This document shows positions 7,899-16,652 of a stretch of DNA of 64,000 nt, in pieces (position 1 is the stretch's first letter; the number at the start of each line of letters is the position of its first letter). A model generated the notes under the pieces. The model had not been told where the DNA came from. It made no database searches and saw only the letters and a list, made by a program, of their open reading frames with translations. This DNA is from Mesorhizobium sp. AR02 (GTDB lineage: Bacteria > Pseudomonadota > Alphaproteobacteria > Rhizobiales > Rhizobiaceae), in assembly GCF_024746835.1 (NCBI RefSeq), contig NZ_CP080531.1, forward strand, positions 1,798,001 to 1,862,000. Reading direction: 5' to 3'. The position numbers and the translations under genes were made by a program.

Positions 7899-10811
7899 AT
7901 GAACATCAAGGCCGACTTCCCATCGCTGGTCGAAGAGATCGACTACGGAACCCCGGAGTCGCGGGCGCAAAAGCAAGTCACGCTGAGCGTCGACGGCCGC
8001 AACATCACGGTGCCGGAACGCACCTCGATCATGCGCGCGGCGATGGAAGGCGGGGTCGAGATCCCGAAACTCTGCGCCACCGACATGCTGGATTCGTTCG
8101 GCTCCTGCCGCGTCTGCCTGGTCGAGATCGAAGGCCGTGGCGGCACGCCGGCGTCCTGCACGACACCAGTGGGCGAAGGCATGGTGGTGCGCACGCAGTC
8201 CGACCGGCTCGACGCTATCCGCCGCGGCGTCATGGAGCTTTACGTCTCTGACCATCCGACCGGCTGGAACGAGAAGGCCGGCACCGGCGCCAGCGAATTC
8301 GACACGGTGGCGAAGTCGGTGGGCCTCACCGAGAACCGCTACGGTGTGGAGGGCCGCAACCACGTCAAGCAGGAAGATGGCGTGGCGCCCGGCCATGGCT
8401 CGCTGGCGGTCGACTACATCGCCCGCGACGAATCCAATCCCTATTTCACCTATGATCCGGCGCAGTGCATCGTCTGCTCGCGCTGCGTGCGGGCGTGCGA
8501 GGAGGTGCAGGGCACCTTCGCGCTGACCATCGAGGGCCGCGGTTTCGAATCGCGCATGGTCGCCGGCATGCATGAGGATTTCATCGCTTCCGAATGCGTG
8601 TCCTGCGGCGCCTGCGTGCAGGCCTGCCCGACCGATGCGCTGCGCGAGAAGACGGTGCTCGAAAAGGGCATGCCGGAACGCTCGGCCGTCACCACCTGCG
8701 CCTATTGCGGTGTCGGCTGCTCGTTCAAGGCCGAGGTGAAGGATGACGAAGTCATTCGCATGATGCCCTACAAGGACGGCAAGGCGAACCACGGCCACTC
8801 CTGCGTCAAGGGCCGTTTCGCCTATGGCTACGCCACCCACAAGGACCGCATCCTGTCGCCGATGATCCGCGAGAAGATCAGCGACCCGTGGCGCGAGGTG
8901 AGCTGGGAAGAGGCGATCGCCCACACGGCCAAGGAATTCCGCCGGATCCAGTATCAGTACGGCCGCACCTCGATCGGCGGCATCACCTCCTCGCGCTGCA
9001 CGAACGAGGAGACCTATCTCGTCCAGAAGCTGGTGCGGCAGGGTTTCCGCAACAACAATGTCGACACCTGCGCCCGCGTCTGCCACTCGCCGACCGGCTA
9101 TGGGCTCGGCCAGACCTATGGCACGTCGGCCGGCACGCAGGATTTCGACTCGGTCGAATTCACCGACGTCGCCGTCGTCATCGGCGCCAATCCGGTTTCC
9201 GCCCATCCGGTGTTCGCCTCGCGGCTGAAGAAGCGGCTGCGCCAGGGCGCCAAGCTGATCGTCCTCGATCCGCGCCGCACCGAGATGGTCAAATCGGCGC
9301 ATATCGAGGCCGACTATCACCTGCCGCTGAAGCCTGGCACCAACGTGGCGGTGTTGACGTCGCTGGCGCATGTCATCGTCACAGAAGGGCTTTTCGACGA
9401 AGCCTTCATCCGCGAACGCTGCGACTGGACGGAGTTCCAGGACTGGGCCTCCTTCGTCGCTTTGCCGGAAAACCGCCCCGAGACCGTCGGCAAGCTTTCC
9501 GGCGTCGACCCGGAGCTGATCCGGGGTGCTGCGCGGCTCTACGCCAAGGGCGGCAATGGCGCGATCTACTACGGCCTTGGCGTGACGGAACACAGCCAGG
9601 GTTCGACGACGGTGATGGCGATTGCCAACCTCGCCATGGCCACGGGCAATATCGGCCGCCCGGGCGTCGGCGTGAATCCGCTGCGCGGCCAGAACAACGT
9701 GCAGGGCTCGTGCGACATGGGCTCCTTCCCGCACGAACTGCCCGGCTATCGCCACATCTCCGGCGAAGCCGTGCGTGACATCTATGAGAGCCTTTGGGGC
9801 GTGAAGCTGGACGACGAACCCGGCTTGCGCATCCCCAACATGCTCGATGCCGCCGTCGACGGCTCCTTCAAAGGCATCTACATCCAGGGCGAGGACATCC
9901 TGCAGTCCGATCCCGACACCAAGCATGTCGCCGGCGGTCTCGCCGCCATGGAATGCGTCGTCGTGCACGATCTCTTCCTCAACGAAACGGCGAACTACGC
10001 GCATGTCTTCCTGCCGGGTTCGACCTTCCTGGAAAAGGACGGCACCTTCACCAATGCCGAGCGCCGCATCAACATGGTGCGCAAGGTGCTGGAACCGAAG
10101 GCGCGCTATGCCGACTGGCAAGCGACGCAAGAGCTTGCCCGAGCGATCGGACTCGATTGGAACTATCAGCATCCCTCCGAGATCATGGACGAGATCGCCA
10201 AGACGACGCCGAGCTTCGCCAATGTCTCCTTCGAGCTGCTCGACCGGGTCGGATCCGTGCAGTGGCCCTGCAACGAGAAGGCCCCGCTCGGCACGCCGAT
10301 CATGCATATTGACAGTTTCGTGCGCGGCAAGGGCAAGTTCATCCGCACCGAATATGTGGCAACCGACGAGAGGACCGGGCCGCGCTTCCCGCTGCTTTTG
10401 ACCACCGGCCGTATCCTCAGCCAGTACAATGTCGGCGCGCAGACACGGCGCACCGACAACGTCATGTGGCACTCGGAAGACCGGCTGGAGATCCATCCGC
10501 ACGATGCCGAGAATCGCGGCCTACGCGATGGCGACTGGGTGCGGCTGACCAGCCGCTCCGGCGAGACGACGCTGCGGGCGCTGATCACCGACCGGGTGTC
10601 GCCGGGCGTGGTCTACACGACCTTCCACCATCCGGACACGCAGGCCAACGTCATCACCACCGACTTCTCGGACTGGGCGACCAACTGTCCGGAGTACAAG
10701 GTGACGGCGGTGCAGGTCGGCGCCTCCAATGGCCCGTCGGACTGGCAGCGCGAGTACGACGAGCAGGCCAGGAACAGCCGCCGTATCGCCTCGCTGCAGG
10801 CAGCGGAGTAG
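7899..10811 (+). CDS. fdsA: NAD-dependent formate dehydrogenase alpha subunit, molybdenum catalytic subunit
   Basis: 970 residues. Domain order: N-terminal [2Fe-2S] domain (CATDMLDSFGSCRVCLVEIE, about 50-70), NuoG-like His/Cys cluster region, two [4Fe-4S] motifs (CIVCSRCVRACEEVQ and CVSCGACVQACPTDAL), the cluster of the catalytic module (CAYCGVGCSFKAE), then the bis-MGD molybdopterin domains. The likely molybdenum ligand is Cys395 in ARVCHSPTGYGLG, with His396 beside it; it is cysteine, not selenocysteine. It oxidises formate to CO2 (reversible in studied homologues). It starts 10 bp after fdsB with a GGAG site. A long antisense reading frame across the gene is a G+C artefact. Confidence 0.97.
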   Translation: MNIKADFPSLVEEIDYGTPESRAQKQVTLSVDGRNITVPERTSIMRAAMEGGVEIPKLCATDMLDSFGSCRVCLVEIEGRGGTPASCTTPVGEGMVVRTQSDRLDAIRRGVMELYVSDHPTGWNEKAGTGASEFDTVAKSVGLTENRYGVEGRNHVKQEDGVAPGHGSLAVDYIARDESNPYFTYDPAQCIVCSRCVRACEEVQGTFALTIEGRGFESRMVAGMHEDFIASECVSCGACVQACPTDALREKTVLEKGMPERSAVTTCAYCGVGCSFKAEVKDDEVIRMMPYKDGKANHGHSCVKGRFAYGYATHKDRILSPMIREKISDPWREVSWEEAIAHTAKEFRRIQYQYGRTSIGGITSSRCTNEETYLVQKLVRQGFRNNNVDTCARVCHSPTGYGLGQTYGTSAGTQDFDSVEFTDVAVVIGANPVSAHPVFASRLKKRLRQGAKLIVLDPRRTEMVKSAHIEADYHLPLKPGTNVAVLTSLAHVIVTEGLFDEAFIRERCDWTEFQDWASFVALPENRPETVGKLSGVDPELIRGAARLYAKGGNGAIYYGLGVTEHSQGSTTVMAIANLAMATGNIGRPGVGVNPLRGQNNVQGSCDMGSFPHELPGYRHISGEAVRDIYESLWGVKLDDEPGLRIPNMLDAAVDGSFKGIYIQGEDILQSDPDTKHVAGGLAAMECVVVHDLFLNETANYAHVFLPGSTFLEKDGTFTNAERRINMVRKVLEPKARYADWQATQELARAIGLDWNYQHPSEIMDEIAKTTPSFANVSFELLDRVGSVQWPCNEKAPLGTPIMHIDSFVRGKGKFIRTEYVATDERTGPRFPLLLTTGRILSQYNVGAQTRRTDNVMWHSEDRLEIHPHDAENRGLRDGDWVRLTSRSGETTLRALITDRVSPGVVYTTFHHPDTQANVITTDFSDWATNCPEYKVTAVQVGASNGPSDWQREYDEQARNSRRIASLQAAE

Positions 10812-10813
10812 TC

Positions 10814-11644
10814 TTGGCCGCGCGCCGCAAAGCAACGACCGAGACATCGCGGCTGGCGCACCGCGCCAGCGGTACGGCTGTTGCTAACCGCATGGTGCCG
10901 GAGGAGACGCCGGTGGCGTTCTCCTTCGCCGGAACCACGCATGCGGTGATGATGGCGAGCCCGGCCGACTTCGAGGATTTCGCGCTCGGCTTCTCGCTGA
11001 CCGAAGGCATCATTGCTTCTTCCGAAGAGATCGAGGCGATCGACGTCGAGGATCATGGTGCAGGCATCGACATCCAAATCCGGCTGAAGGACCAGGCCAA
11101 TACACGCTTCGAGGCGCGGCGGCGCAGGCTGGCCGGGCCGGTCGGTTGCGGGCTCTGCGGCATCGAATCCATCGAGGAAGCGATGCGCTCTGTCGATGCG
11201 GTTGGTGCGTCAAAACTTACGCTTGGTGCCGACGACATCGTCCGCTCCGTCAAGCTGTTGTCGAAGGTGCAGCCGCTGCACGCGGAAACCGGAGCCGTGC
11301 ATGCCGCCGGCTTCTATATCCCCGGCAAGGGCGTGGTCATGGCGCGCGAGGATGTCGGCCGCCACAATGCGCTGGACAAGCTGGCCGGCGCGCTGGCCAA
11401 GGCCGGCATCGACGGCGCATCGGGCGCTGTCGTGGTGACGTCGCGCGTGTCGGTCGAGATGGTGCAGAAGACGGCGGCGATCGGTTCCGCCTTCATCATT
11501 GCCGTCTCGGCACCGACAGCGCTTGCCATCCGTACGGCTGATGAGGCCGGCATGACACTGGTGGCGCTGGTGCGCGGCGATGATTTTGATGTTTTCACCC
11601 ACCCCGACCGGGTGGTCTTGGGAGTTGCCCAGCATGTCGCATGA
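10814..11644 (+). CDS. fdhD: FdhD/FdsC formate dehydrogenase sulfur-transfer and cofactor chaperone
   Basis: 276 residues of the FdhD family, needed to sulfurate and insert the bis-MGD cofactor. Visible marks are VPEETPVAFSFAG, FALGFSLTEGI, GLCGIESIEEA (the CxxC-type loop reduced to CGLCG) and the C-terminal VMAREDVGRHNALDKL and VVTSRVSVEMVQKTA. I chose the TTG at 10814: it follows GGAG by 7 bases and lies 3 bp after the fdsA stop; the next ATG (about 10892) would remove the conserved basic N-terminus. The stop overlaps the fdsD start by 11 bp. Confidence 0.92.
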   Translation: MAARRKATTETSRLAHRASGTAVANRMVPEETPVAFSFAGTTHAVMMASPADFEDFALGFSLTEGIIASSEEIEAIDVEDHGAGIDIQIRLKDQANTRFEARRRRLAGPVGCGLCGIESIEEAMRSVDAVGASKLTLGADDIVRSVKLLSKVQPLHAETGAVHAAGFYIPGKGVVMAREDVGRHNALDKLAGALAKAGIDGASGAVVVTSRVSVEMVQKTAAIGSAFIIAVSAPTALAIRTADEAGMTLVALVRGDDFDVFTHPDRVVLGVAQHVA

Positions 11645-11945
11645 CGAAGATCACATCACCAGCACCAGGGAGAAGCTGGTGCGCATGGCCAACCAGATCG
11701 CGGCCTTCTTCCACTCCAGGCCGCGCGAGGAAGGTGTTGCCGGCGTCGCCGAGCACATCAACAAGTTCTGGGAACCCAGGATGCGGCGGCAGTTCTTCGA
11801 GATGCTGGACAGCGGCGGCGAAGGTTTTGACGAACTCGTCGTCGTGGCCTCGGCCAGGATCAAGCGGCCGATCACGCCGGCCGAGGCCGATATCAAGCTC
11901 GGGCTCACGCCCTCCCCGGCCGACGCCGCCGCGTCGCAAAAGTAG
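11634..11945 (+). CDS. fdsD: Formate dehydrogenase delta subunit
   Basis: 103 residues of the FdsD family: KLVRMANQIAAFFHSRPR, VAEHINKFWEPRMRRQF and a C-terminal SARIKRPITPAE. FdsD carries no known cofactor; it is associated with complex stability or cofactor protection. The start ATG lies inside the end of fdhD with a GGGAG site. This closes the operon; the next gene begins about 70 bp on, with no clear terminator hairpin between. Confidence 0.93.
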   Translation: MSHDEDHITSTREKLVRMANQIAAFFHSRPREEGVAGVAEHINKFWEPRMRRQFFEMLDSGGEGFDELVVVASARIKRPITPAEADIKLGLTPSPADAAASQK

Positions 11946-12015
11946 CCGCGGGGCCTCGTAGGCTTATATTTCCTTTCGCTAAAGTTTGAGCTGCCGCAAC
12001 CGGTGCGGCTCTGCT

Positions 12016-13611
12016 ATGGTCGACGATCAGAAATCGTCAGGCCGGGCGGAAGAACTCGTGAGGCCGATCGAGACCCGATATGCCCTCAGTGGCGAGGTGC
12101 GGATTGCCTATCAGGTGGTCGGCCAGGGGTCGCTTGATCTCGTCTTCGTCCCGGGCTTCATTTCCAATCTCGACCTGCATTGGGAGGACGAGGGCTATAC
12201 CAGACTCTTGAGGCGGCTGTCGGCATTCTCACGGCTGATCCTGTTCGACAAGCGCGGCACGGGTCTTTCCGATCGTGTCGATGCCCATCACTTGCCCAGC
12301 CTCGAGACCCGCATGGACGATGTGCGTGCGGTGATGGATGCGGCCGGCAGCGGCCGGGCGGCACTGCTCGGCGCTTCCGAAGGCGCGCCGATGGCAATGC
12401 TGTTCGCCGCCACCTATCCGGAGCGGACGCGGGCGCTGGCGCTCTATGGCGGCTATGCGCATTTCCACAAATGGGTGATGCCGCCCGAACGCCTCGATGC
12501 GTTCATCGCAACGGCCGAAACGGCCTGGGGCACCGGCGCCACCTTGCCCAATTTCGCACCGGGTCGGGTCGATGACACCCGGTTTTCAACCTGGTGGGCA
12601 CGCTTCGAGCGCCTGTCGGCGAGCCCGACAGCGGCGGCGGCACTGGCGCGGATGAACGCGGAAATCGATGTGCGCGGCGTGCTGGCGGCGATCAGCGCGC
12701 CGACGCTGCTGATCCATCGCCGCAACGATGCCCGGGTCGATCCCGACGCCAGCCGCTTCCTGGCCAGGAAGATCCCGAATGCGCGGCTGGTCGAAATCCC
12801 GGGGCGCGACCATCCGATCTGGACCGGCGATGTCGACCGGGTGGCCGACCTGATCGAGGAATTCCTGACCGGCGAATGCGCCGTGGCCGAAGCCGAACGC
12901 GTTCTGGCCGCACTTCTGGTGACGCGCATCTACGATACGGCGCGGCTTGGCGACCGGATGTGGAGCGAACGCAGCCAGCGTTTCCAGGAGACATGGCGAA
13001 CACTCGTCGGGCGCCATGGCGGGCGCTGCGTCGACATGCATGGCGAAATGATGATTTCACGCTTCGATGGGCCGGGGCGTGCCTTGCGTTGCGCGGCGGC
13101 GCTGCGCGAGGCGGCGCAGCAAATCGGCGTGGCGAGCGCACAGGGGGCGCATGTCGGCGAGATCGAATTGCGCGGGCCGCCAAGCGGATTGACAGGCCGC
13201 GTGACGATGCACCTCGCCACGCATGCCGGGCGCGGCGACATATTGGCGTCGCGGCTGGTCGCTGACCTCGCGGCCGGCTCGGGGCTTCATTTCACCGACG
13301 CCGGCCGCATCGGCATCGACGAGCTCGACGAGCCGCTGGCGCTTGTCCTGGCGATGTCCGAACAGCATCTGGAACCGGCTTGCCGCCCCAAGGCCAGGGC
13401 AACCGAGCCGGCCTGCCTGACGGTGCGCGAGAGCGCGGTGGTGAATTTGATCGCCGACGGCAAGAGCAATGCCGCGATCGCCGCCGATCTCAGGCTGAGC
13501 GAGCACACGGTCAAGCGCCACGTCGCCAACATACTGCTCAAGCTCGACCTGCCATCGCGAGCAGCAGCTGCGGCATTCTCCGCCAGGCACACTGGCCCGG
13601 ACGGGCCATGA
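12016..13611 (+). CDS. Alpha/beta-hydrolase / degenerate cyclase / LuxR three-domain regulator
   Basis: 531 residues. About 10-280 is an alpha/beta-hydrolase fold (VFVPGFISNLDLHW, nucleophile elbow LLGASEGAP, late His in PGRDHPIW). About 290-455 aligns with class III nucleotidyl cyclases of the kind often fused to such hydrolases, but both metal-binding aspartates appear changed: the first is Arg304 (LVTRIYDT), the second Glu344 (MHGEMMISRFDGP). About 465-525 is a LuxR helix-turn-helix (LTVRESAVVNLIADGKSN, then LSEHTVKRHVANILLKL). This suggests a ligand- or substrate-sensing transcription factor with a dead cyclase linker. The three small genes downstream are plausible targets. ATG 12016 is preferred over an in-frame TTG at 11986. 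Confidence 0.85.
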   Translation: MVDDQKSSGRAEELVRPIETRYALSGEVRIAYQVVGQGSLDLVFVPGFISNLDLHWEDEGYTRLLRRLSAFSRLILFDKRGTGLSDRVDAHHLPSLETRMDDVRAVMDAAGSGRAALLGASEGAPMAMLFAATYPERTRALALYGGYAHFHKWVMPPERLDAFIATAETAWGTGATLPNFAPGRVDDTRFSTWWARFERLSASPTAAAALARMNAEIDVRGVLAAISAPTLLIHRRNDARVDPDASRFLARKIPNARLVEIPGRDHPIWTGDVDRVADLIEEFLTGECAVAEAERVLAALLVTRIYDTARLGDRMWSERSQRFQETWRTLVGRHGGRCVDMHGEMMISRFDGPGRALRCAAALREAAQQIGVASAQGAHVGEIELRGPPSGLTGRVTMHLATHAGRGDILASRLVADLAAGSGLHFTDAGRIGIDELDEPLALVLAMSEQHLEPACRPKARATEPACLTVRESAVVNLIADGKSNAAIAADLRLSEHTVKRHVANILLKLDLPSRAAAAAFSARHTGPDGP

Positions 13612-13720
13612 GCGCCATGGCGCTTTCGGGCGAAGCGGGCACGCCGATGTAAGCGCTATCAATTCCCCCATGCAGGCCAGCCGGATATCGCCGGGAAAGG
13701 CGCTGCGAACGGAGGATGAA

Positions 13721-14200
13721 ATGCTCAAGTCAAAACTGAATGTCAGATCATTTGTGATCGCGGCAGGCATTGGCGCGCTGTTCACGATCTCTCCCGCAAA
13801 GGCCGAGGATGCATCGGCGACAGCCGCCTACAAGGACATCCAGGCGACGCTTGGCTCGGTGCCGGACATGTTCAAGACACTGCCTGACGTCGCCATCGCC
13901 GGCGCCTGGGCCGAGATCAAGGGAGTGCAGCTCAACCCCAAGACCGCGCTTGACGGCAAGACCAAGGAGCTGATGGGCCTCGCCGTAGCGTCGCAAATCC
14001 CATGCCAGTACTGCATCTATTTCCACACCCAGGCGGCCAAGCTCAACGGCGCAAGCGACGAGGAGATCAAGGAAACGATCGCGATGGCGGCAATCGTTCG
14101 CCATTGGTCGACGATGCTCAATGGCAGCCAGGTCGATCTCGCCACTTTCAAGAAGCAGACCGATGACGTCTTCGCGGCCGTCAAGGCGAAGTCGCAATGA
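13721..14200 (+). CDS. Exported AhpD-like carboxymuconolactone decarboxylase family protein
   Basis: 159 residues. The N-terminus is a signal peptide with a hydrophobic core (SFVIAAGIGALFTI) and probable cleavage after SPAKA. The mature part has the AhpD/CMD redox motif CQYCIYFH. In AhpD the CxxC dithiol and a nearby His reduce peroxiredoxin AhpC; a periplasmic version is less usual, so the partner is unknown. The ATG at 13721 sits behind GGAGGATGAA. The same leader block GGAGGATGAAATGCT precedes the next gene, which suggests a recent common layout of this small cluster. Confidence 0.8.
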   Translation: MLKSKLNVRSFVIAAGIGALFTISPAKAEDASATAAYKDIQATLGSVPDMFKTLPDVAIAGAWAEIKGVQLNPKTALDGKTKELMGLAVASQIPCQYCIYFHTQAAKLNGASDEEIKETIAMAAIVRHWSTMLNGSQVDLATFKKQTDDVFAAVKAKSQ

Positions 14201-14275
14201 AAGGCACTGCCCGTCGATAAGCGCCGGGCAGACTTCCGAACGTCAACCGCCCGAAGACGGGCCATGGAGGATGAA

Positions 14276-14638
14276 ATGCTGACCAAAACCCAAGCCGTGG
14301 ATGGCGCGGCCATCAAGAAGGCGATCGAAACCCGCGACGGCAAGATGCTGTCGAGCTTCTATGCCGATGACGCGCTGGTGCGCGTGATCGACCGCAACAA
14401 CCCGCCGAGCAAGCCGCGCGAGATCCGCGGGCGCGCCGCGATCACCACCTTCTGGGACGACATCTGCAGCCGGGCGATGACCCACAAGGTCGATACCACG
14501 ATCGCCGACGGCAACAGCCTGGCCTTCACCCAGGCCTGCGCCTATCCGGACGGCACCAAGGTGTTCGCCGCCGCGATGCTGGAACTGAAGAACGGGCAGA
14601 TCGCACGGCAGACTGTCGTGCAGGCCTGGGACGAATAG
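14276..14638 (+). CDS. SnoaL/NTF2-like protein
   Basis: 120 residues with the look of the SnoaL-like NTF2 fold: KAIETRDGKMLSSFYADDAL near the start, EIRGRAAITTFWDDICS in the middle and NGQIARQTVVQAWDE at the end. Members are small enzymes (cyclases, isomerases) or binding proteins. No catalytic residue can be assigned. Preceded by GGAGGATGAA, identical to the leader of the gene before it, and 75 bp downstream of that gene, so probably co-transcribed. Confidence 0.75.
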   Translation: MLTKTQAVDGAAIKKAIETRDGKMLSSFYADDALVRVIDRNNPPSKPREIRGRAAITTFWDDICSRAMTHKVDTTIADGNSLAFTQACAYPDGTKVFAAAMLELKNGQIARQTVVQAWDE

Positions 14639-14675
14639 GCAAACAGCCGCCAACTCAACCTTGGGAGGAACCAAC

Positions 14676-14990
14676 ATGTTCAGCGCCAGATGGCAGATCG
14701 ACGCCAAATTCGGCCACAAGCAGACCGTGCTCGAATTGCTGAAGAAATGGGAGCGCGAGATCGGCTCGCAGGTCGGTCTCGCCGAGCTGAAGTTCCAGAT
14801 CATGACCGGATCGATCGGTGCTCGGGAAGCGACGGTCGAGTCGCACCATCAGGTTGAAAGCCTGGCCCAGTTGGAGGCGATGTTCGCCAAGATCGGCAAG
14901 ATCGACGCGCACGCCAAATGGGGCAAGGAGATGGAGCCCTTTGTCGTGTCAGGCACCAGCCTGTGGAACATCTATCGCATCGTCGAATAG
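14676..14990 (+). CDS. Conserved small protein of unknown function
   Basis: 104 residues, soluble, no signal peptide and no cysteine. The opening FSARWQIDAKFGHKQTVLEL and a closing SGTSLWNIYRIV suggest a small alpha/beta protein, possibly a dimeric alpha-beta barrel, but I do not recognise a named family with confidence. The ATG at 14676 has GGGAGGAA upstream. It ends the three-gene group behind the hydrolase-LuxR regulator and is followed directly by a repeat element. Confidence 0.7.
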   Translation: MFSARWQIDAKFGHKQTVLELLKKWEREIGSQVGLAELKFQIMTGSIGAREATVESHHQVESLAQLEAMFAKIGKIDAHAKWGKEMEPFVVSGTSLWNIYRIVE

Positions 14991-14994
14991 TGTT

Positions 14995-15118
14995 CTTCTC
15001 CCCGTTTACGGGGAGAAGATGCCGGCAGGCAGATGAGGGCGGAGCCAGCCTCCACAAGGTTTGCGCCGCCCCTCATCCGGCCCTTCGGGCCACCTTCTCC
15101 CCGTGAACGGGGAGAAGG
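14995..15118. repeat. Mosaic intergenic repeat with hairpin ends
   Basis: Both ends carry a self-complementary block (CTTCTCCCCGTTTACGGGGA and CCTTCTCCCCGTGAACGGGG), and GATGAGGGCGG pairs with CCGCCCCTCATC. The segment CCCTCATCCGGCCCTTCGGG and the following CCACCTTCTCCCCG recur exactly at 38121-38154. It fills the gap between two convergent genes, where its hairpins can end transcription on both strands. Confidence 0.8.
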
Positions 15119-15124
15119 AAGGCG

Positions 15125-16552
15125 TTATGCGTGGGCCACCATCACATGCCGCACGGCGGTATAGTCTTCCAGCGCGTAGAGCGACATGTCCTTGCCGTAG
15201 CCGGACTGCTTCAGCCCGCCATGCGGCATCTCGTTGGTCAGCATGAAATGGGTGTTGATCCAGGTACAGCCATATTGCAGGCGGGCAGCGGTCGCCATGG
15301 CGCGCGAGACATCCTTGGTCCACACCGATGACGCCAGGCCATAATCGCTGTCATTGGCCCAGTTCACCGCCTCGTCGACTTCGGTGAAGCGGGTGATCGA
15401 CACGACCGGGCCGAAGACTTCGCGGCGCACGATCTCGTCCTCCTGCAGCGCACCGGCGACGACGGTCGGCTGGTAGTAGAAGCCGGTGCCCTCGCCCGGC
15501 TTGCCGCCGGTGGTGATCTCGATGTGCTTCAACTCGGAGGCACGTTCGACGAAGCTCGACACCCGGTCGCGCTGGCGGCGCGAGATCAGCGGGCCGATCT
15601 CGTTTTCGGTATCGTCCGGCTGGTTGTACTTGATGGTCGACACGGCCGAGGACAGATCGGCGACCAGCTTGTCGTAGATCTTCTTGCCGGCATAGATGCG
15701 GCAGGCGGCGGTGCAATCCTGGCCGGCATTGTAGTAGCCGAAGGCGCGCAGGCCCTTGACGACGGCACCGAGATCGGCGTCGTCGAAGACGATGACCGGC
15801 GCCTTGCCGCCGAGTTCGAGATGCGTGCGCTTGACCGACTTGGCGGCCGCCTGCAGCACCTTCTTGCCGGTGGCGACATCACCGGTGATCGAGATCATGT
15901 TGACCTTGGGATGGTTGATCAGCGTGTTGCCGACACTGTCGCCGCGGCCGAGCACGACATTGACGACACCTTCCGGCAGGATTTCGGCGAGTATCTTCGC
16001 CAGCTTCAGCGCCGTCAGCGGCGTCTGCTCCGACGGCTTGAAGACGACGGTGTTGCCGCCGGCGATCGCCGGCGCCAGCTTCCAGGCCATCATCATCAGC
16101 GGATAGTTCCACGGCGCGATCGAGGCGACGATGCCGATCGGGTCACGCCGGACCATCGAGGTGTGGCCAGGCAGATATTCGCCGGCGACGACGCCCGGCA
16201 TCGAACGCACCGCACCGGCGAAGAAGCGGTAGCAGTCGACAATCGCCGGGATTTCGTCATTGAGCACGGCATTGATCGGCTTGCCGCAGTTCAGCGCCTC
16301 GAGAGCGGCGAAGTCCTTGGCCTCGGTTTCGATGCGGTCGGCGATCTTCAGGAGATAACCAGAGCGCTGCGCCGGCGTGGTGCGCGACCACAAGACGAAC
16401 GCTTGTTCGGCGGCAGTGACTGCCGCCTCGATCTGCGCCTGGCTCGCCTCGGGCAGGTTGAGAATGGTCGCCCCGGTCTTTGGATTGAGGATCGGCTCCT
16501 CGGCTTCTGTGCCCTTCTCGAATTTCGGGCCGATCAGCATCTGGGTGTCCAT
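15125..16552 (-). CDS. Gamma-aminobutyraldehyde dehydrogenase (PatD-like ALDH)
   Basis: 475 residues, a complete NAD-dependent aldehyde dehydrogenase. The Rossmann region contains [20 protein letters not shown], the catalytic Glu motif is [16 protein letters not shown], and the nucleophile is the first Cys in [15 protein letters not shown]. The sequence style ([25 protein letters not shown]) fits 4-aminobutyraldehyde dehydrogenases that act after putrescine transamination or oxidation. It is the last gene after a polyamine-type ABC importer transcribed in the same direction (15.1-20.8 kb), which supports this substrate. Related betaine-aldehyde activity cannot be excluded. Confidence 0.87.
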   Translation of the reverse strand: MDTQMLIGPKFEKGTEAEEPILNPKTGATILNLPEASQAQIEAAVTAAEQAFVLWSRTTPAQRSGYLLKIADRIETEAKDFAALEALNCGKPINAVLNDEIPAIVDCYRFFAGAVRSMPGVVAGEYLPGHTSMVRRDPIGIVASIAPWNYPLMMMAWKLAPAIAGGNTVVFKPSEQTPLTALKLAKILAEILPEGVVNVVLGRGDSVGNTLINHPKVNMISITGDVATGKKVLQAAAKSVKRTHLELGGKAPVIVFDDADLGAVVKGLRAFGYYNAGQDCTAACRIYAGKKIYDKLVADLSSAVSTIKYNQPDDTENEIGPLISRRQRDRVSSFVERASELKHIEITTGGKPGEGTGFYYQPTVVAGALQEDEIVRREVFGPVVSITRFTEVDEAVNWANDSDYGLASSVWTKDVSRAMATAARLQYGCTWINTHFMLTNEMPHGGLKQSGYGKDMSLYALEDYTAVRHVMVAHA

Positions 16553-16572
16553 TGGATTTCTCCCTTGTCAGG

Positions 16573-16649
16573 AGCGAGTAGCGAATAGCGAATAGCGAGT
16601 AGGGTTGGTCGTCGATTCCCTATTCGCTATTGGCTACTCCCTATTCGCT
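16573..16649. repeat. Inverted arrays of a 7-bp unit (AGCGAAT/AGCGAGT)
   Basis: The left arm is four heptamers, AGCGAGT-AGCGAAT-AGCGAAT-AGCGAGT, then AGGG. After 13 bases the right arm reads CCCT then ATTCGCT-ATTGGCT-ACTCCCT-ATTCGCT, the reverse complement with small differences. Together they make a long imperfect hairpin between the permease gene and the aldehyde dehydrogenase gene of the same operon. It could attenuate or protect mRNA; it is too short and too irregular for CRISPR. Confidence 0.75.
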
Positions 16650-16652
16650 GTT

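Noticed and set aside
7854..10502. 882-codon open frame on the minus strand
   Set aside because: Antisense to fdsA, which has clear Fe-S and molybdenum motifs. The long shadow is due to codon-position G+C bias.
16573..16649. CRISPR-like repeats
   Set aside because: Units are 7 bp without spacers and run in opposite orientations; there are no cas genes.
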